DNA of 64,000 bases from Sphaerospermopsis sp. SIO1G1 (GTDB lineage Bacteria > Cyanobacteriota > Cyanobacteriia > Cyanobacteriales > Nostocaceae). Each line of letters begins with the position of its first letter. Positions within the stretch are counted from its first letter, which is position 1. The translations under genes were made by a program, and so were the position numbers. The stretch covers positions 248,001-312,000 of the forward strand of contig JAAHFX010000003.1 in NCBI GenBank assembly GCA_010672785.1. The letters run 5' to 3'. This document shows, one piece after another, positions 16,492 to 25,713 of the stretch. The notes under the pieces are model-generated. The model did not search any database. It worked only from the letters and a program-made list of their open reading frames with translations, and was not told the origin of the DNA.

Positions 16492-18102
16492 ATGAATCAT
16501 CTGTTACGACCATTGTTACGGAAGGCGATCGCTCTTTCTCTAGCCTTCAGCTTGCTGTTTTATGCTTTACCAGCACGAGCGGTCTCCGTAGAACTCAGTT
16601 CAGACATTCCTGCGGATATATCCTTAACTCTTAAGGATGAGAAAACGCGAGAGCAGGAGGATTTTCCGGGGTTGCAAGAAATTTTCGATAGGTTTGCTTG
16701 GAATGAATTTGTTGCCATTAACTGGCCACTCGAGGATGGCACACCTTTACCGAAGATTACCGACAAGGGTACCCCTCAGTGGTTGACTTGGCACGAAAGC
16801 CTGCAAGTTTTTCGTCCTGACGGCAGCGATCCGCAAGAGAATACGCCGCGCCTGTGTCCTCAAAACTCGGATAAGTGGGGTAATAAGCGGGGTAATAAAC
16901 GGGAGCTATACCTGACAAGTTCTGTCTTTTCTAACACCGTAAATTCGGATATTGCCGATGAGGTCAATCAAGCTTTTACCACGCCTCTATACGACCAAAA
17001 CGGTAAAGAAGTCCGCTACGAAATTTTCCTCAATGATGAAGAATACGATTACATCGTTGAAAACAAGCTGTATAACTTGGACGGGCAAATCGAATACTCG
17101 CAAAAGTATCACGCACCGGTTAACTTTCCTTCTGGAGATTACAACACCGGGGAACTGGGGGCGATCGAAATTAAGCTGGCTTGGAAGGAACTGAGCGCAG
17201 ACGATATTGAAAGCCGTTTCTACACTCAAGAAGTTCTGCTTCCCAAACTCAAACCAGATGGCGAACCTGACATCAATAAAAAGACTGGCAACTTTAAAAG
17301 TTGTGAAGAGAAAAAGATGGGGTTAGTCGGGATGCACATTGCCCAAAAAACCAAGTCTTCTCCCCAATGGGTATGGGCAACTTTCGAGCAAGTTGATAAT
17401 ATCGTCGTTGACGATACTGTGTTTGTGGATGGCAAACGCCTCCATGCCTCGTTCCACGATTACACCGCGGCTGGTCAAACGTTACCTGTTAACGTGCCAC
17501 CGATTAAGCGAAATTCAAAGGGTAAACCAGACTCCAATGGGCTTAAGAAAACTCAAGTTTCTCGTGCCATTCCCATCACCGGACTGGCTCAAAGGGTGAA
17601 TAGCGAGTACCAACAAGCACTGGCTGAGGTCAATTCACCATTACAGTATTACGAGCTGATCGACACCCAATGGCCGACTGCACCTTATCCCAGTAAGAAT
17701 TCTGATCCTAAGAAGGTTAATAATTACGGTGCGGTTGCGGGAAGTCCTTTCCCTAACAATCTTCCAGAAGGGATTACCCGGAAGTCTACGGGCGCTCCTG
17801 CTCCAGTGTATTTAACCAATAGCATTATGGAAACTTATTTCCAAGCTGGCAACCAACTCGCCCAGTTCCAAGAAAATGGATTCCCACAGAATAAAACACC
17901 AGTATTCGGTACGGAAAGCTGCATGGCTTGTCATTTTTCTGCTGGAATTGCTACGGGGTATGAAATGAAAAATCTCAATGGCGATGAGGTAAAAGTGCCA
18001 ATTTTTGATGGAGATTTAACGGGTGATTTTAGTTGGCTTCCTCAACTAAAAGCCCAGTGGAAAGACCAAATACCCGAGCTACACCGAGCGCTAGCCCGCT
18101 AG
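16492..18102 (+). CDS. Secreted mono-haem c-type cytochrome-like protein
   Basis: A 536-residue protein with a clear Sec signal peptide (basic RPLLRK, hydrophobic core, ALPARA cleavage about residue 30). One haem c attachment motif CMACH lies near the C-terminus (C477, C480, H481); M446 is a possible distal ligand. The middle region (FAWNEFVAINWP, GLVGMHIAQKT, PQWVWATFEQVDN) belongs to a family I remember only as uncharacterised cytochrome-like proteins. It would be periplasmic or lumenal. It starts 19 bp after the GH31 gene, with GGGGAGAA as ribosome site, so the two form an operon. Its electron donor, acceptor and substrate are unknown. Confidence 0.75.
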   Translation: MNHLLRPLLRKAIALSLAFSLLFYALPARAVSVELSSDIPADISLTLKDEKTREQEDFPGLQEIFDRFAWNEFVAINWPLEDGTPLPKITDKGTPQWLTWHESLQVFRPDGSDPQENTPRLCPQNSDKWGNKRGNKRELYLTSSVFSNTVNSDIADEVNQAFTTPLYDQNGKEVRYEIFLNDEEYDYIVENKLYNLDGQIEYSQKYHAPVNFPSGDYNTGELGAIEIKLAWKELSADDIESRFYTQEVLLPKLKPDGEPDINKKTGNFKSCEEKKMGLVGMHIAQKTKSSPQWVWATFEQVDNIVVDDTVFVDGKRLHASFHDYTAAGQTLPVNVPPIKRNSKGKPDSNGLKKTQVSRAIPITGLAQRVNSEYQQALAEVNSPLQYYELIDTQWPTAPYPSKNSDPKKVNNYGAVAGSPFPNNLPEGITRKSTGAPAPVYLTNSIMETYFQAGNQLAQFQENGFPQNKTPVFGTESCMACHFSAGIATGYEMKNLNGDEVKVPIFDGDLTGDFSWLPQLKAQWKDQIPELHRALAR

Positions 18103-18799
18103 AAATTAGAAGGGGAAGTGTGGGGAGAAGGGGAAGTGTGGTTTTTGGGTAGTCAAACTTTGCTGAGGTAGCAGTAGCTCCAGTTGTCGCAAGCCCATCC
18201 GCGATTCACGGCAGTTGTAACCGTCGGTAGCTCGAAGCCATCGAGGTGTTCCCCACATTCCCCACTTCAAAAAAATAGAAGAACGCTCTCAATAATCTGC
18301 GCCTAATTTTCCAACCACTTTTACTCTTTTGGTTGATTTATCCCTGGCTTCATGTTTTTCCCAATTCCAATTTATTGCTCAGATTTTACCAAATTATTAT
18401 TGCTATGAATCACTTCAAAAACTTTTATTACTCTGCATAATTTACTATTTTTACTGCTTGTAAATTTCGGAAACTGACAAAAGCTGTGATATATTTTCAA
18501 ACCTCCAATTTCTTGAAAATATAGATCCCCTTTAGTTATAAAAAACAAGGGTTATGGAATTATTTTGATGATCATCCTTGAATTGTTTTTTGTATTTCCT
18601 CTACTTCCTGAATTGATAGTTTCCAGCTAGGAATTTACAAATGTTTTCATACATAAAGTTTGAACACAGATGGACGCAGATAAACGCAGATTAAAGATGG
18701 AATATATCTAAAAGTTTATATCAAAAAATAATCCTGGAAATCCTGATTCAGACAACAAATCAAATGATTGACAAGAAAGAAAAATATAAATTTCAATTT
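18103..18799. other. Non-coding gap with short repeats
   Basis: About 700 bp without a supported gene. It starts with two copies of GGGGAAGTGTGG (about 18110-18140) and holds a GACGCAGATAAACGCAGATTAAAG string near 18674, a common cyanobacterial interspersed repeat. The two neighbouring genes point toward this gap. No clear rho-independent terminator was found. Confidence 0.5.
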
Positions 18800-19651
18800 T
18801 TACCATAAAGTTAATTGATTACTATTACTTAAACTATCCCCAGGTAAAGGCGGAATGTCTACATTATTTTTTTCTAATAACTGTTGAAAATAAAACCCAT
18901 TTCTAGGAGACATATCTTCAATAGGACAATGTACAAATAAATAAACTTTTATTCCTGTATTTAACCATTTTTGAATATAACTTACCCATTCATTCATAAA
19001 CTTCTCATTCATTGATAATTGAGGATGGGAAATAAACCGAATTAAGGTGAAGTTTGCGGTTACAGAAAATTGTACTGGTAGCTGTGGTTTGCGTCGTTCT
19101 GATGCTAATTGGGGATCATCTTCCCCAGAATACACCGGACGAGTATCTAACAATACTCTACCAACTCCCAACTTAGTTAATAACTCCGTCAAATTACTCT
19201 GATGGGGTTCTGTAAACCATTCCCGATGTCTGACTTCTAAAGCTAAGGGTACATCTTGATGTGGCCATGCTTCCAAAAATGTCTGCAAGTCATCTAACAA
19301 AGTTGGTGAGTAACTAGGTGGTAGTTGGGCAAAAATAGCACCTAACCGCTTACCCAAAGGACGCATTCTCTCTAAAAATGCCAATGCTTGGGGAATATGG
19401 GGTGTGAGTAATTTATCATGGGTGATATCTCGTGGTAACTTTAAGCAAAATTCAAACTCTGGTGGTGTTTGTTGTACCCAACGGGTAACGGTTTCTGGAC
19501 TTGGTACAGCGTAAAAAGTCGTGTTACCTTCTACAGTAGTGAAGCGACGACTGTAAATGTGCAAAAAATCTTTAGTCCCAGTTTTTGGGGGATAAAATTC
19601 ACCTACCCATCCTTTATAAGCCCAAACTGCACAACCAAGCAAAAATTTCAC
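18800..19651 (-). CDS. DUF72 domain protein
   Basis: A 283-residue protein with the DUF72 TIM-barrel-like pattern: an opening LLGCAVWAYKGWVGEFYP, the FTTVEGNTTFYAVPS segment, FCLKLPRDITHD, LGAIFAQLPPSY, and LALEVRHREWF. The family is widespread and its biochemical role is not established. It starts with a GTG at 19651. It is divergent from recQ with about 85 bp between the starts. Its 3' flank is the repeat-bearing gap. Confidence 0.9.
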   Translation of the reverse strand: MKFLLGCAVWAYKGWVGEFYPPKTGTKDFLHIYSRRFTTVEGNTTFYAVPSPETVTRWVQQTPPEFEFCLKLPRDITHDKLLTPHIPQALAFLERMRPLGKRLGAIFAQLPPSYSPTLLDDLQTFLEAWPHQDVPLALEVRHREWFTEPHQSNLTELLTKLGVGRVLLDTRPVYSGEDDPQLASERRKPQLPVQFSVTANFTLIRFISHPQLSMNEKFMNEWVSYIQKWLNTGIKVYLFVHCPIEDMSPRNGFYFQQLLEKNNVDIPPLPGDSLSNSNQLTLW

Positions 19652-19737
19652 GGTAATTATAGTTTTAACAGGAATGTTAATTATACTTTATTAATGGCAA
19701 CTTGACTGTTAATTATTCAAACCAATCTTCACCAATT

Positions 19738-21915
19738 ATGCTCCATTCTACCCAACTAGAAAAATACTTAAAATATCATTTTGGTTATGATAATTTTCGT
19801 CCTGGACAAAGACAAATTATTGAAAATGCTTTACAAAATCGTGACTTAATGGTAGTCATGCCTACAGGTGGCGGCAAGTCTTTATGTTTTCAATTACCTG
19901 CACTTTTAAAACCTGGTTTAACTGTAGTTGTATCACCTTTAATTGCCCTCATGCAAGACCAGGTGGAAGCATTGAGAAATAATAATATTGCTGCCACATT
20001 TTTGAATAGTAGTTTGAACAATTATCAAGTTCGTTCCCGTGAAGAAGCAATTATGACGGGTAAGGTAAAATTATTATATGTTGCTCCAGAAAGGTTAATT
20101 AGTGATAGATTTCTCCCTCTTTTAGATGTAGTTAATGAAAAAATTGGTATCGCTAACTTTGCAATTGATGAAGCACATTGTGTGTCTGAATGGGGACATG
20201 ATTTTCGTCCTGAATATCGGCAATTAATTTTATTAAGAAAGCGTTATCCCCATGTACCTACTATTGCTTTAACTGCAACTGCAACAAATCGGGTGAGGTC
20301 TGATATTATTCAACAATTGGGTTTACGAGATCCTAGTATTCATATTGCTAGTTTTAATCGTCCAAATCTTTATTATGAAGTCCGTCCTAAAAGTAAACGT
20401 TCCTATGCAGAAATATTAGAAATTGTTCGAGAAAATGAAGGTTCAGGGATTATTTATTGTTTAACCAGAAAAAAGGTAGATGAATTAACTTTTAAATTAC
20501 AAAAAGATCAAGTAGCTGCCTTATCTTATCATGCTGGGTTAAGTGATAAAGAAAGAACAGAAAATCAAACTAAATTTATTCGGGATGATGTGCGGGTAAT
20601 GGTGGCAACTATTGCTTTTGGAATGGGTATTAATAAACCAGATGTTAGGTTTGTAATTCATGCAGATTTACCGAGAAATTTAGAAAGTTATTATCAAGAA
20701 TCAGGACGTGCTGGTAGGGATGGTGAACCTGCTCGGTGTAGTTTATTTTTTAGTTTTGGGGATGTTAAAACTATTGAATGGAGTATTAACCAAAAAACAG
20801 ATCCTCAAGAACAATTAATTGCTAAACAACAATTAAGACAAGTGATAGATTATGCTGAAGGTACAGATTGTAGACGCACCATTCAATTAGGTTATTTTGG
20901 TGAAAGATTTCCTGGTAATTGTGGTAATTGTGATAATTGTCTTTATCCTAAACCTGTACAAGATTGGACTATTGAAGCAATGAAATTTTTATCTTGTGTT
21001 GCTAGGTGTAAAGAAAGATATGGAATGACTTATATTATTGAAGTTCTCAGAGGTAGCAAAAGCAAAAAAATTCTCCTGAATAAACATGAACAATTATCCA
21101 CTTATGGTATTGGTAAAGATAAGACTGTTGATGAATGGAGAATGTTGGGAAGGTCGCTATTACATCAAGGTTTATTAGCACAAACAAATGATGGTTATTC
21201 TGTCTTAAAACTAAATACTTTGAGTTGGGAAGTAATGCGAAAACAAAGATCAGTTTCTATTGCTGTTCCTGTGACTCAAAAGGTAAATTTAGAAGCAGAA
21301 AGTCCCAAAGCTGCGGAAGTGGAGGTTTTAATCCACAGGTTAAGGAATTTGCGGAAAAAGTTAGCTGATGAACAAGCTGTTCCCCCTTATGTTATCTTTC
21401 ATGATTCTACTTTAAGATTAATGGCACAGGTACAACCAAAAACGTTAGATGAATTTGGTCAGCTTTCTGGTGTTGGTAGTTATAAATTGTCTGAATATGG
21501 TGATCAGTTCTTGGCAGAAATTAAAGTTTATCGTCAAGAAAAAGCTGCACAGATATTAGAAAATAGTCAGAATAATCATTCTGCTGTTTCCTCAATTGAT
21601 AATTACCCATCCGATACAGAAGTAAGTACATTAGAGTTATATCAACAGGGTTTAAGTATTGAAGAAATGGCTCAAAAACGCAATGTCAGAATTTCTACGA
21701 TCATCCGTCATCTTTCTGATTTAATTGAAAAAAATCAACCAGTAGACTTAAATCGCCTAATACCTTTACAAAGACAGCAAAAAATTTGGCAAGTTATAGA
21801 TGTTTTGGGTGATATTTCTCTAACACCTATTCGTGAATATTTGGGAGAAAATTATACTTTTGATGAAATTCGTTTAGTCAGATCTAGGTGGAGAAGGGAA
21901 CAAAAGAAAAGCTAA
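19738..21915 (+). CDS. recQ: ATP-dependent DNA helicase RecQ
   Basis: A 3'-5' DNA helicase of recombination and repair. Superfamily 2 motifs: FRPGQRQII (motif 0), MPTGGGKSLCFQLPAL (I), DEAHCVSEWGHDFRP (II and aromatic loop), ALTATAT (III), FGMGINKPDVRFVIHADLPRN (V), YYQESGRAGRDGEPA (VI). The RQC zinc-binding cysteines are CRRTIQLGYFGERFPGNCGNCDNC. An HRDC domain follows, then a C-terminal helix-turn-helix (STLELYQQGLSIEEMAQKRN). I use the ATG at 19738 (MLHSTQLEKYL), 725 residues; a TTG at 19702 in frame would add 12 residues. Confidence 0.95.
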   Translation: MLHSTQLEKYLKYHFGYDNFRPGQRQIIENALQNRDLMVVMPTGGGKSLCFQLPALLKPGLTVVVSPLIALMQDQVEALRNNNIAATFLNSSLNNYQVRSREEAIMTGKVKLLYVAPERLISDRFLPLLDVVNEKIGIANFAIDEAHCVSEWGHDFRPEYRQLILLRKRYPHVPTIALTATATNRVRSDIIQQLGLRDPSIHIASFNRPNLYYEVRPKSKRSYAEILEIVRENEGSGIIYCLTRKKVDELTFKLQKDQVAALSYHAGLSDKERTENQTKFIRDDVRVMVATIAFGMGINKPDVRFVIHADLPRNLESYYQESGRAGRDGEPARCSLFFSFGDVKTIEWSINQKTDPQEQLIAKQQLRQVIDYAEGTDCRRTIQLGYFGERFPGNCGNCDNCLYPKPVQDWTIEAMKFLSCVARCKERYGMTYIIEVLRGSKSKKILLNKHEQLSTYGIGKDKTVDEWRMLGRSLLHQGLLAQTNDGYSVLKLNTLSWEVMRKQRSVSIAVPVTQKVNLEAESPKAAEVEVLIHRLRNLRKKLADEQAVPPYVIFHDSTLRLMAQVQPKTLDEFGQLSGVGSYKLSEYGDQFLAEIKVYRQEKAAQILENSQNNHSAVSSIDNYPSDTEVSTLELYQQGLSIEEMAQKRNVRISTIIRHLSDLIEKNQPVDLNRLIPLQRQQKIWQVIDVLGDISLTPIREYLGENYTFDEIRLVRSRWRREQKKS

Positions 21916-21980
21916 TTAGTATTAAAGTTTTGAATGTATTTTGGCGATCGCTCTGGTACTACTGTGCGAAAATCAAAACA

Positions 21981-22073
21981 ATACTTATGCAGAAGTTATG
22001 GAAGAATAAACCACGAAGGATGCTCAGGAAACGAAGGTAAGAGGTTTACAAGAGATATTTTTCGTAAGTCCTA
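21981..22073. repeat. GGACTTACGCA MITE, degraded copy
   Basis: Diverged member of the family best seen at 22757-22850: TACTTATGCAGAAGTTATGG at the left and TTTCGTAAGTCCTA at the right, with a similar inner CACGAAGGATGCTCAGG part. A short ORF over this stretch is not a gene. Confidence 0.65.
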
Positions 22074-22161
22074 CAAAGGTCAAAAGTCAGAGTTAATAAG
22101 CTGTTTAGAAGTTAAAAGTGGTTGGTCTATTTATGCCATGCTGTAATAGCTGATTCTACCA

Positions 22162-22347
22162 TTACAATAAACTTACCACTTCTGGTTTTGCACCTGGTGC
22201 AGGAATTTTGACATCTGCATTTATTTTTTCTGGTACTTTTGCTGATGATTTCTTCTGATCAACCAAAATGACAGATAAAATTCTGGGAAAAGTTAGACAA
22301 GCAATTGTGTTGAAAAAAGTGAAAAGAGCGCAATCTACTAAACTCAT
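22162..22347 (-). CDS. Small single-span membrane protein (paralogue 1)
   Basis: A 61-residue protein with one hydrophobic N-terminal segment (VDCALFTFFNTIACLTFPRILSVIL) followed by a lysine-rich, proline-bearing tail. A strong ribosome site (AAGGGGGAAA) precedes the ATG at 22347. Its N-terminus resembles that of the protein at 22903-23217 (N-T/A-I/A-CL..P-R/K-I/F-LS-V/L-IL), so both are likely real and related by duplication. Function not recognised. Confidence 0.6.
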   Translation of the reverse strand: MSLVDCALFTFFNTIACLTFPRILSVILVDQKKSSAKVPEKINADVKIPAPGAKPEVVSLL

Positions 22348-22704
22348 CTGTTTCCCCCTTTGTTAAGTATAGATTATTGCTATTTTATATTATCTATCAT
22401 TATGGTTACATTTAATTATTTAATGTGTTTTAAATTTCTTTTTATGGATATAAGGAAATTCAATGAATACATCATATAAAGATATATTTTTTTATAAAAG
22501 TTAATGGTTCTACCGTACTTGTTATGGTAGATTTTCAATCTGAAAGAGGAACAGGGAATAGGGAATAGGGAACAGATCAGAAATATGGCTAATCCCATGT
22601 TTAATCAATATGTGCAATGAATTTTCCTTGGCCACTTATATTATTTCCGGGTGCATAGGTATTATTTATTGACTATCTCCCTTTGCAATATCAATATTTT
22701 GGGA

Positions 22705-22732
22705 GTAGAGACGTTGTATACAACGTCTCTAC
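22705..22732. repeat. 28-bp perfect palindrome
   Basis: GTAGAGACGTTGTATACAAC followed by GTCTCTAC reads the same on both strands. It is the core also found inside the elements at 13051 and 63228. Confidence 0.85.
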
Positions 22733-22756
22733 TTTTCCGGAGAGGTCTATTATATT

Positions 22757-22850
22757 TAGGACTTACGCAGAAGTCACGGAATATTCAACCACTCCAGGCA
22801 CAGAGAACACGGAGGAATGAGGGTTTGAGGGATGTTTTGCGTAAGTCCTA
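22757..22850. repeat. GGACTTACGCA MITE, best copy
   Basis: A 94-bp element with perfect 13-bp inverted ends TAGGACTTACGCA / TGCGTAAGTCCTA. Inner text includes CCACTCCAGGCACAGAGAAC and ACGGAGGAATGAGGG. Other copies are at 21981, 38321 and 53918. Confidence 0.88.
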
Positions 22851-22902
22851 ATATTCTATATAACTACACAGCGGTTATATATAAAACCCTCTCAAACTTG
22901 CC

Positions 22903-23217
22903 TTACTTTTTTAATGTGCAGCAGCTTATCTTGATACCAGCTAGGTTCTTTGTGGTAATTGTAGTATACAATCCACGGGGAGAACATTGGGAACAAAAAT
23001 CTGGTGCAAACTTGCAGAATTGAGTACCAGTTAGGCCATAAACAGTACAATAAGGAAAGCTAGAAATCTCAGATTTTTTTGCTTTCAGTTGAGAACTTTT
23101 GACAAAGGCTCTAGATGATTTAGTACGCAAAGATAAAATTAAAGATAAAAATTTAGGAAGACCTAAACAAATAGCAGCATTAATAACAGTAATGAATACT
23201 GCAATAAGCAAACCCAT
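22903..23217 (-). CDS. Small membrane protein with cysteine-rich tail (paralogue 2)
   Basis: 104 residues: one hydrophobic segment (LLIAVFITVINAAICLGLPKFLSLIL, about 3-28), a basic linker (KSSRAFVKSSQLKAKKSE), then a tail with six cysteines. The ATG at 23217 has an excellent ribosome site (AGGAGGTGA, 6 bp upstream). It resembles the 61-residue protein at 22162 over the membrane part only. The cysteine-rich tail may be true coding or may be read-through of a later insertion. Function unknown. Confidence 0.55.
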   Translation of the reverse strand: MGLLIAVFITVINAAICLGLPKFLSLILSLRTKSSRAFVKSSQLKAKKSEISSFPYCTVYGLTGTQFCKFAPDFCSQCSPRGLYTTITTKNLAGIKISCCTLKK

Positions 23218-23675
23218 AGTTAATCACCTCCTGGAAACGTTGAGATCGGAGTTCACAAATTAGAACTGTCACTTGTCACTTTTTCTCTGACAAAACTTTA
23301 TCAGCAAATTCTACCTACTGCTATGGAACAAGAATCACACACAGAAATAATTAGTTCGTACTCGGTGTGGGTGGAGGGATTTTTATGATTCTATCTCACC
23401 TATCCGATGAAAGCCTTATTTTGCGTGAGTTCTATAGAAGTGAAGATAGTAGAATAGACTAATTTTTAAGTTATGCAGATTTGAGTAACGCCGAATACAT
23501 AAAAAATAAAACCGCTCAAAACAGAACCATTGTGGTTAATCTACTTTCTCTGAGTTTAACATAAATTTTTGTAAAGTAACCTATACAAGTTGTGATCCTG
23601 TCATACACAGTCAGAAAAAATGATACTAAACACCGTTATCTATACAATAAAGAAAACATCTTTTTTCTAAGTACT
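23218..23675. other. Divergent promoter region, otherwise empty
   Basis: About 460 bp between a small membrane protein gene and the acyl-ACP/CoA synthetase. AT-rich, with a stretch of in-frame codons upstream of 23676 that could extend the synthetase to a GTG at 23592. No repeat or RNA was recognised. Confidence 0.4.
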
Positions 23676-25670
23676 ATGACAAATATTTCATCCTCATCTT
23701 CCTATTTATCGAATATCAATGAAAGAGAATATCGAGCCATACAAAGTTTGGTAGATTATACAAATATTGAATCCTTACCAGAAATATGGCCAATAGCGGC
23801 GAGGAAATTTGATAATATTGTTGCCCTTCACAGTCCTCATTCTCAACCAGAAGTTAAACTTACCTATTCCCAGCTATTTATGCAAATCCAAAAGTTTGCA
23901 GCGGGTTTACAAGGAATGGGAATAAATATGAACGATGGGGAAACAGGCCAAGCTGAACGTGTTGCTTTGATTGCAGATAATAGTCCTCGCTGGTTTATTG
24001 CCGATCAAGGTATTATGAGCGCAGGGGCGGTAAATGCAGTTCGTAGTTCCCAAGCGGAAAGGGAAGAATTACTTTATATCATAGCTGATAGTGGTAGTAC
24101 AGCTTTAGTAGTTGAAGATGTTAAGACCTTTAAGAAGTTAGAATCTGGTTTAAGTAATTTACCTATCAGACTGGTAGTTTTACTTTCTGATGAAACACCA
24201 CCGAATGTAGAACAATATTACGTAGTTAATTTTCAGCAACTATTAGTTTTGGGAAGTAATCACACCTTAGTAGCACTCAAAACTCCTGGAAAGAGTTTAG
24301 CAACTTTAATTTATACCTCTGGGACTACAGGAAAGCCTAAAGGGGTAATGCTCTCCCATCAAAACCTCCTCCATCAAGTTAAAACCTTGGGAACGGTGGT
24401 ACAACCCCAAGCAGGGGATATGGTATTGAGTATTTTACCGACTTGGCATAGCTATGAACGCAGTGGAGAATATTTTTTACTTTCCCAGGGATGTACACAA
24501 GTTTATACTAATCTACGTTCGGTTAAAGAAGATTTAAAAAAATATAAACCCAACTACATGATCGCTGTACCACGGTTATGGGAATCAATTTATGAAGGGG
24601 TACAAAAACAGTTTCGTTCCCAACCAGCTAATAAACAAAAACTCATTCAATTCTTATTATCCACCAGTCAGAAATATATTACAGCCAGGAGAATTGCTCA
24701 GGGACTAAGCTTGGATCATATTCATGCCTCTGGAGGAGAGAAATTCCTCGCCAAAATAGTAGAGTTAGCATTGTCACCATTGCAAGCGCTGGGAGAAAAA
24801 ATAGTTTATGCCAAAGTACGAGAAGCAACTGGGGGCAAAATTAAACAAGTCATTAGTGGTGGTGGTGCGCTACCCAGACACATAGACAACTTCTTTGAAA
24901 TTGTTGGTGTGGAGATATTGCAAGGTTATGGTTTAACCGAAACTTCCCCAGTGACAAACGCCCGTCGTCCGTGGCGAAACTTGCGTGGTTCATCTGGCCA
25001 ACCAATACCAGGAACAGAGGTAAAAATTGTCGATCCAGAGACAAAACAACCCCTACAAGCAGGAGAAAGAGGTTTAGTCCTACTCAAAGGCCCTCAGATT
25101 ATGCAAGGGTATTATCAAAACCCTGAAGCCACTCAGAAAGTATTAGATGCTCAAGGATGGTTTAATAGTGGTGATTTAGGTTGGATGACACCAGACAATG
25201 ATCTAGTGCTAACTGGTAGAGCTAAAGATACTATTGTTTTAACTAATGGCGAAAATATCGAACCCCAACCCATAGAAGATGCTTGTTTGCGATCGCCCTA
25301 CATTGATCAAATCATGCTTGTAGGACAAGACCAACGTACCCTTGGTGCAATAATTGTAGCGAATCCAGAAGCGTTACAGAAATGGGCAGAAAGTCAGAAA
25401 CTAGATATTAGTATCAAAAATGACAATTCTGGAGACATTCAAACAATTGACTTAGAGAGTAAAATAATCCAGGATTTATTTCGGCAAGAACTTAATCGGG
25501 AAGTTAAAAACCGTCCTGGTTATAGATCCGATGATCGTGTCGGACCATTCAAACTGATTCTTGAACCCTTTTCCGCTGATAATGGCATGATGACACAAAC
25601 ATTAAAAATCCGTCGTCATGTTGTTACGGAAAATTATCGAGATATTATTGATGAAATGTTTGTCAAATAA
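23676..25670 (+). CDS. Long-chain acyl-ACP/acyl-CoA synthetase (AMP-forming)
   Basis: An adenylate-forming enzyme that activates free fatty acids. Motifs: LIYTSGTTGKPKGVMLSH (P-loop A3), YGLTETSPV (A5), SGDLGW (A7) and GRAKDTIVLTNGENIEPQPIE (A8). The single cyanobacterial enzyme of this class (Aas, Synechocystis slr1609 type) mainly makes acyl-ACP and recycles membrane fatty acids, so that is the likely role. Start chosen at the ATG at 23676 (MTNISSSSS; 664 residues). A GTG at 23592 in frame would add a 28-residue extension unlike the family. Confidence 0.9.
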   Translation: MTNISSSSSYLSNINEREYRAIQSLVDYTNIESLPEIWPIAARKFDNIVALHSPHSQPEVKLTYSQLFMQIQKFAAGLQGMGINMNDGETGQAERVALIADNSPRWFIADQGIMSAGAVNAVRSSQAEREELLYIIADSGSTALVVEDVKTFKKLESGLSNLPIRLVVLLSDETPPNVEQYYVVNFQQLLVLGSNHTLVALKTPGKSLATLIYTSGTTGKPKGVMLSHQNLLHQVKTLGTVVQPQAGDMVLSILPTWHSYERSGEYFLLSQGCTQVYTNLRSVKEDLKKYKPNYMIAVPRLWESIYEGVQKQFRSQPANKQKLIQFLLSTSQKYITARRIAQGLSLDHIHASGGEKFLAKIVELALSPLQALGEKIVYAKVREATGGKIKQVISGGGALPRHIDNFFEIVGVEILQGYGLTETSPVTNARRPWRNLRGSSGQPIPGTEVKIVDPETKQPLQAGERGLVLLKGPQIMQGYYQNPEATQKVLDAQGWFNSGDLGWMTPDNDLVLTGRAKDTIVLTNGENIEPQPIEDACLRSPYIDQIMLVGQDQRTLGAIIVANPEALQKWAESQKLDISIKNDNSGDIQTIDLESKIIQDLFRQELNREVKNRPGYRSDDRVGPFKLILEPFSADNGMMTQTLKIRRHVVTENYRDIIDEMFVK

Positions 25671-25713
25671 TTTCTCTGACCAACTAACTATTTAGAGTGA
25701 ACGCGAAACTTTT

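Noticed and set aside
21934..22146. 70-codon ORF after recQ
   Set aside because: It lies over a degraded MITE copy and has no protein family features.
22832..23023. 63-codon plus-strand ORF overlapping the small membrane protein at 22903
   Set aside because: It starts inside a MITE end and lacks a ribosome site, whereas the minus-strand frame has AGGAGGTGA before its ATG.
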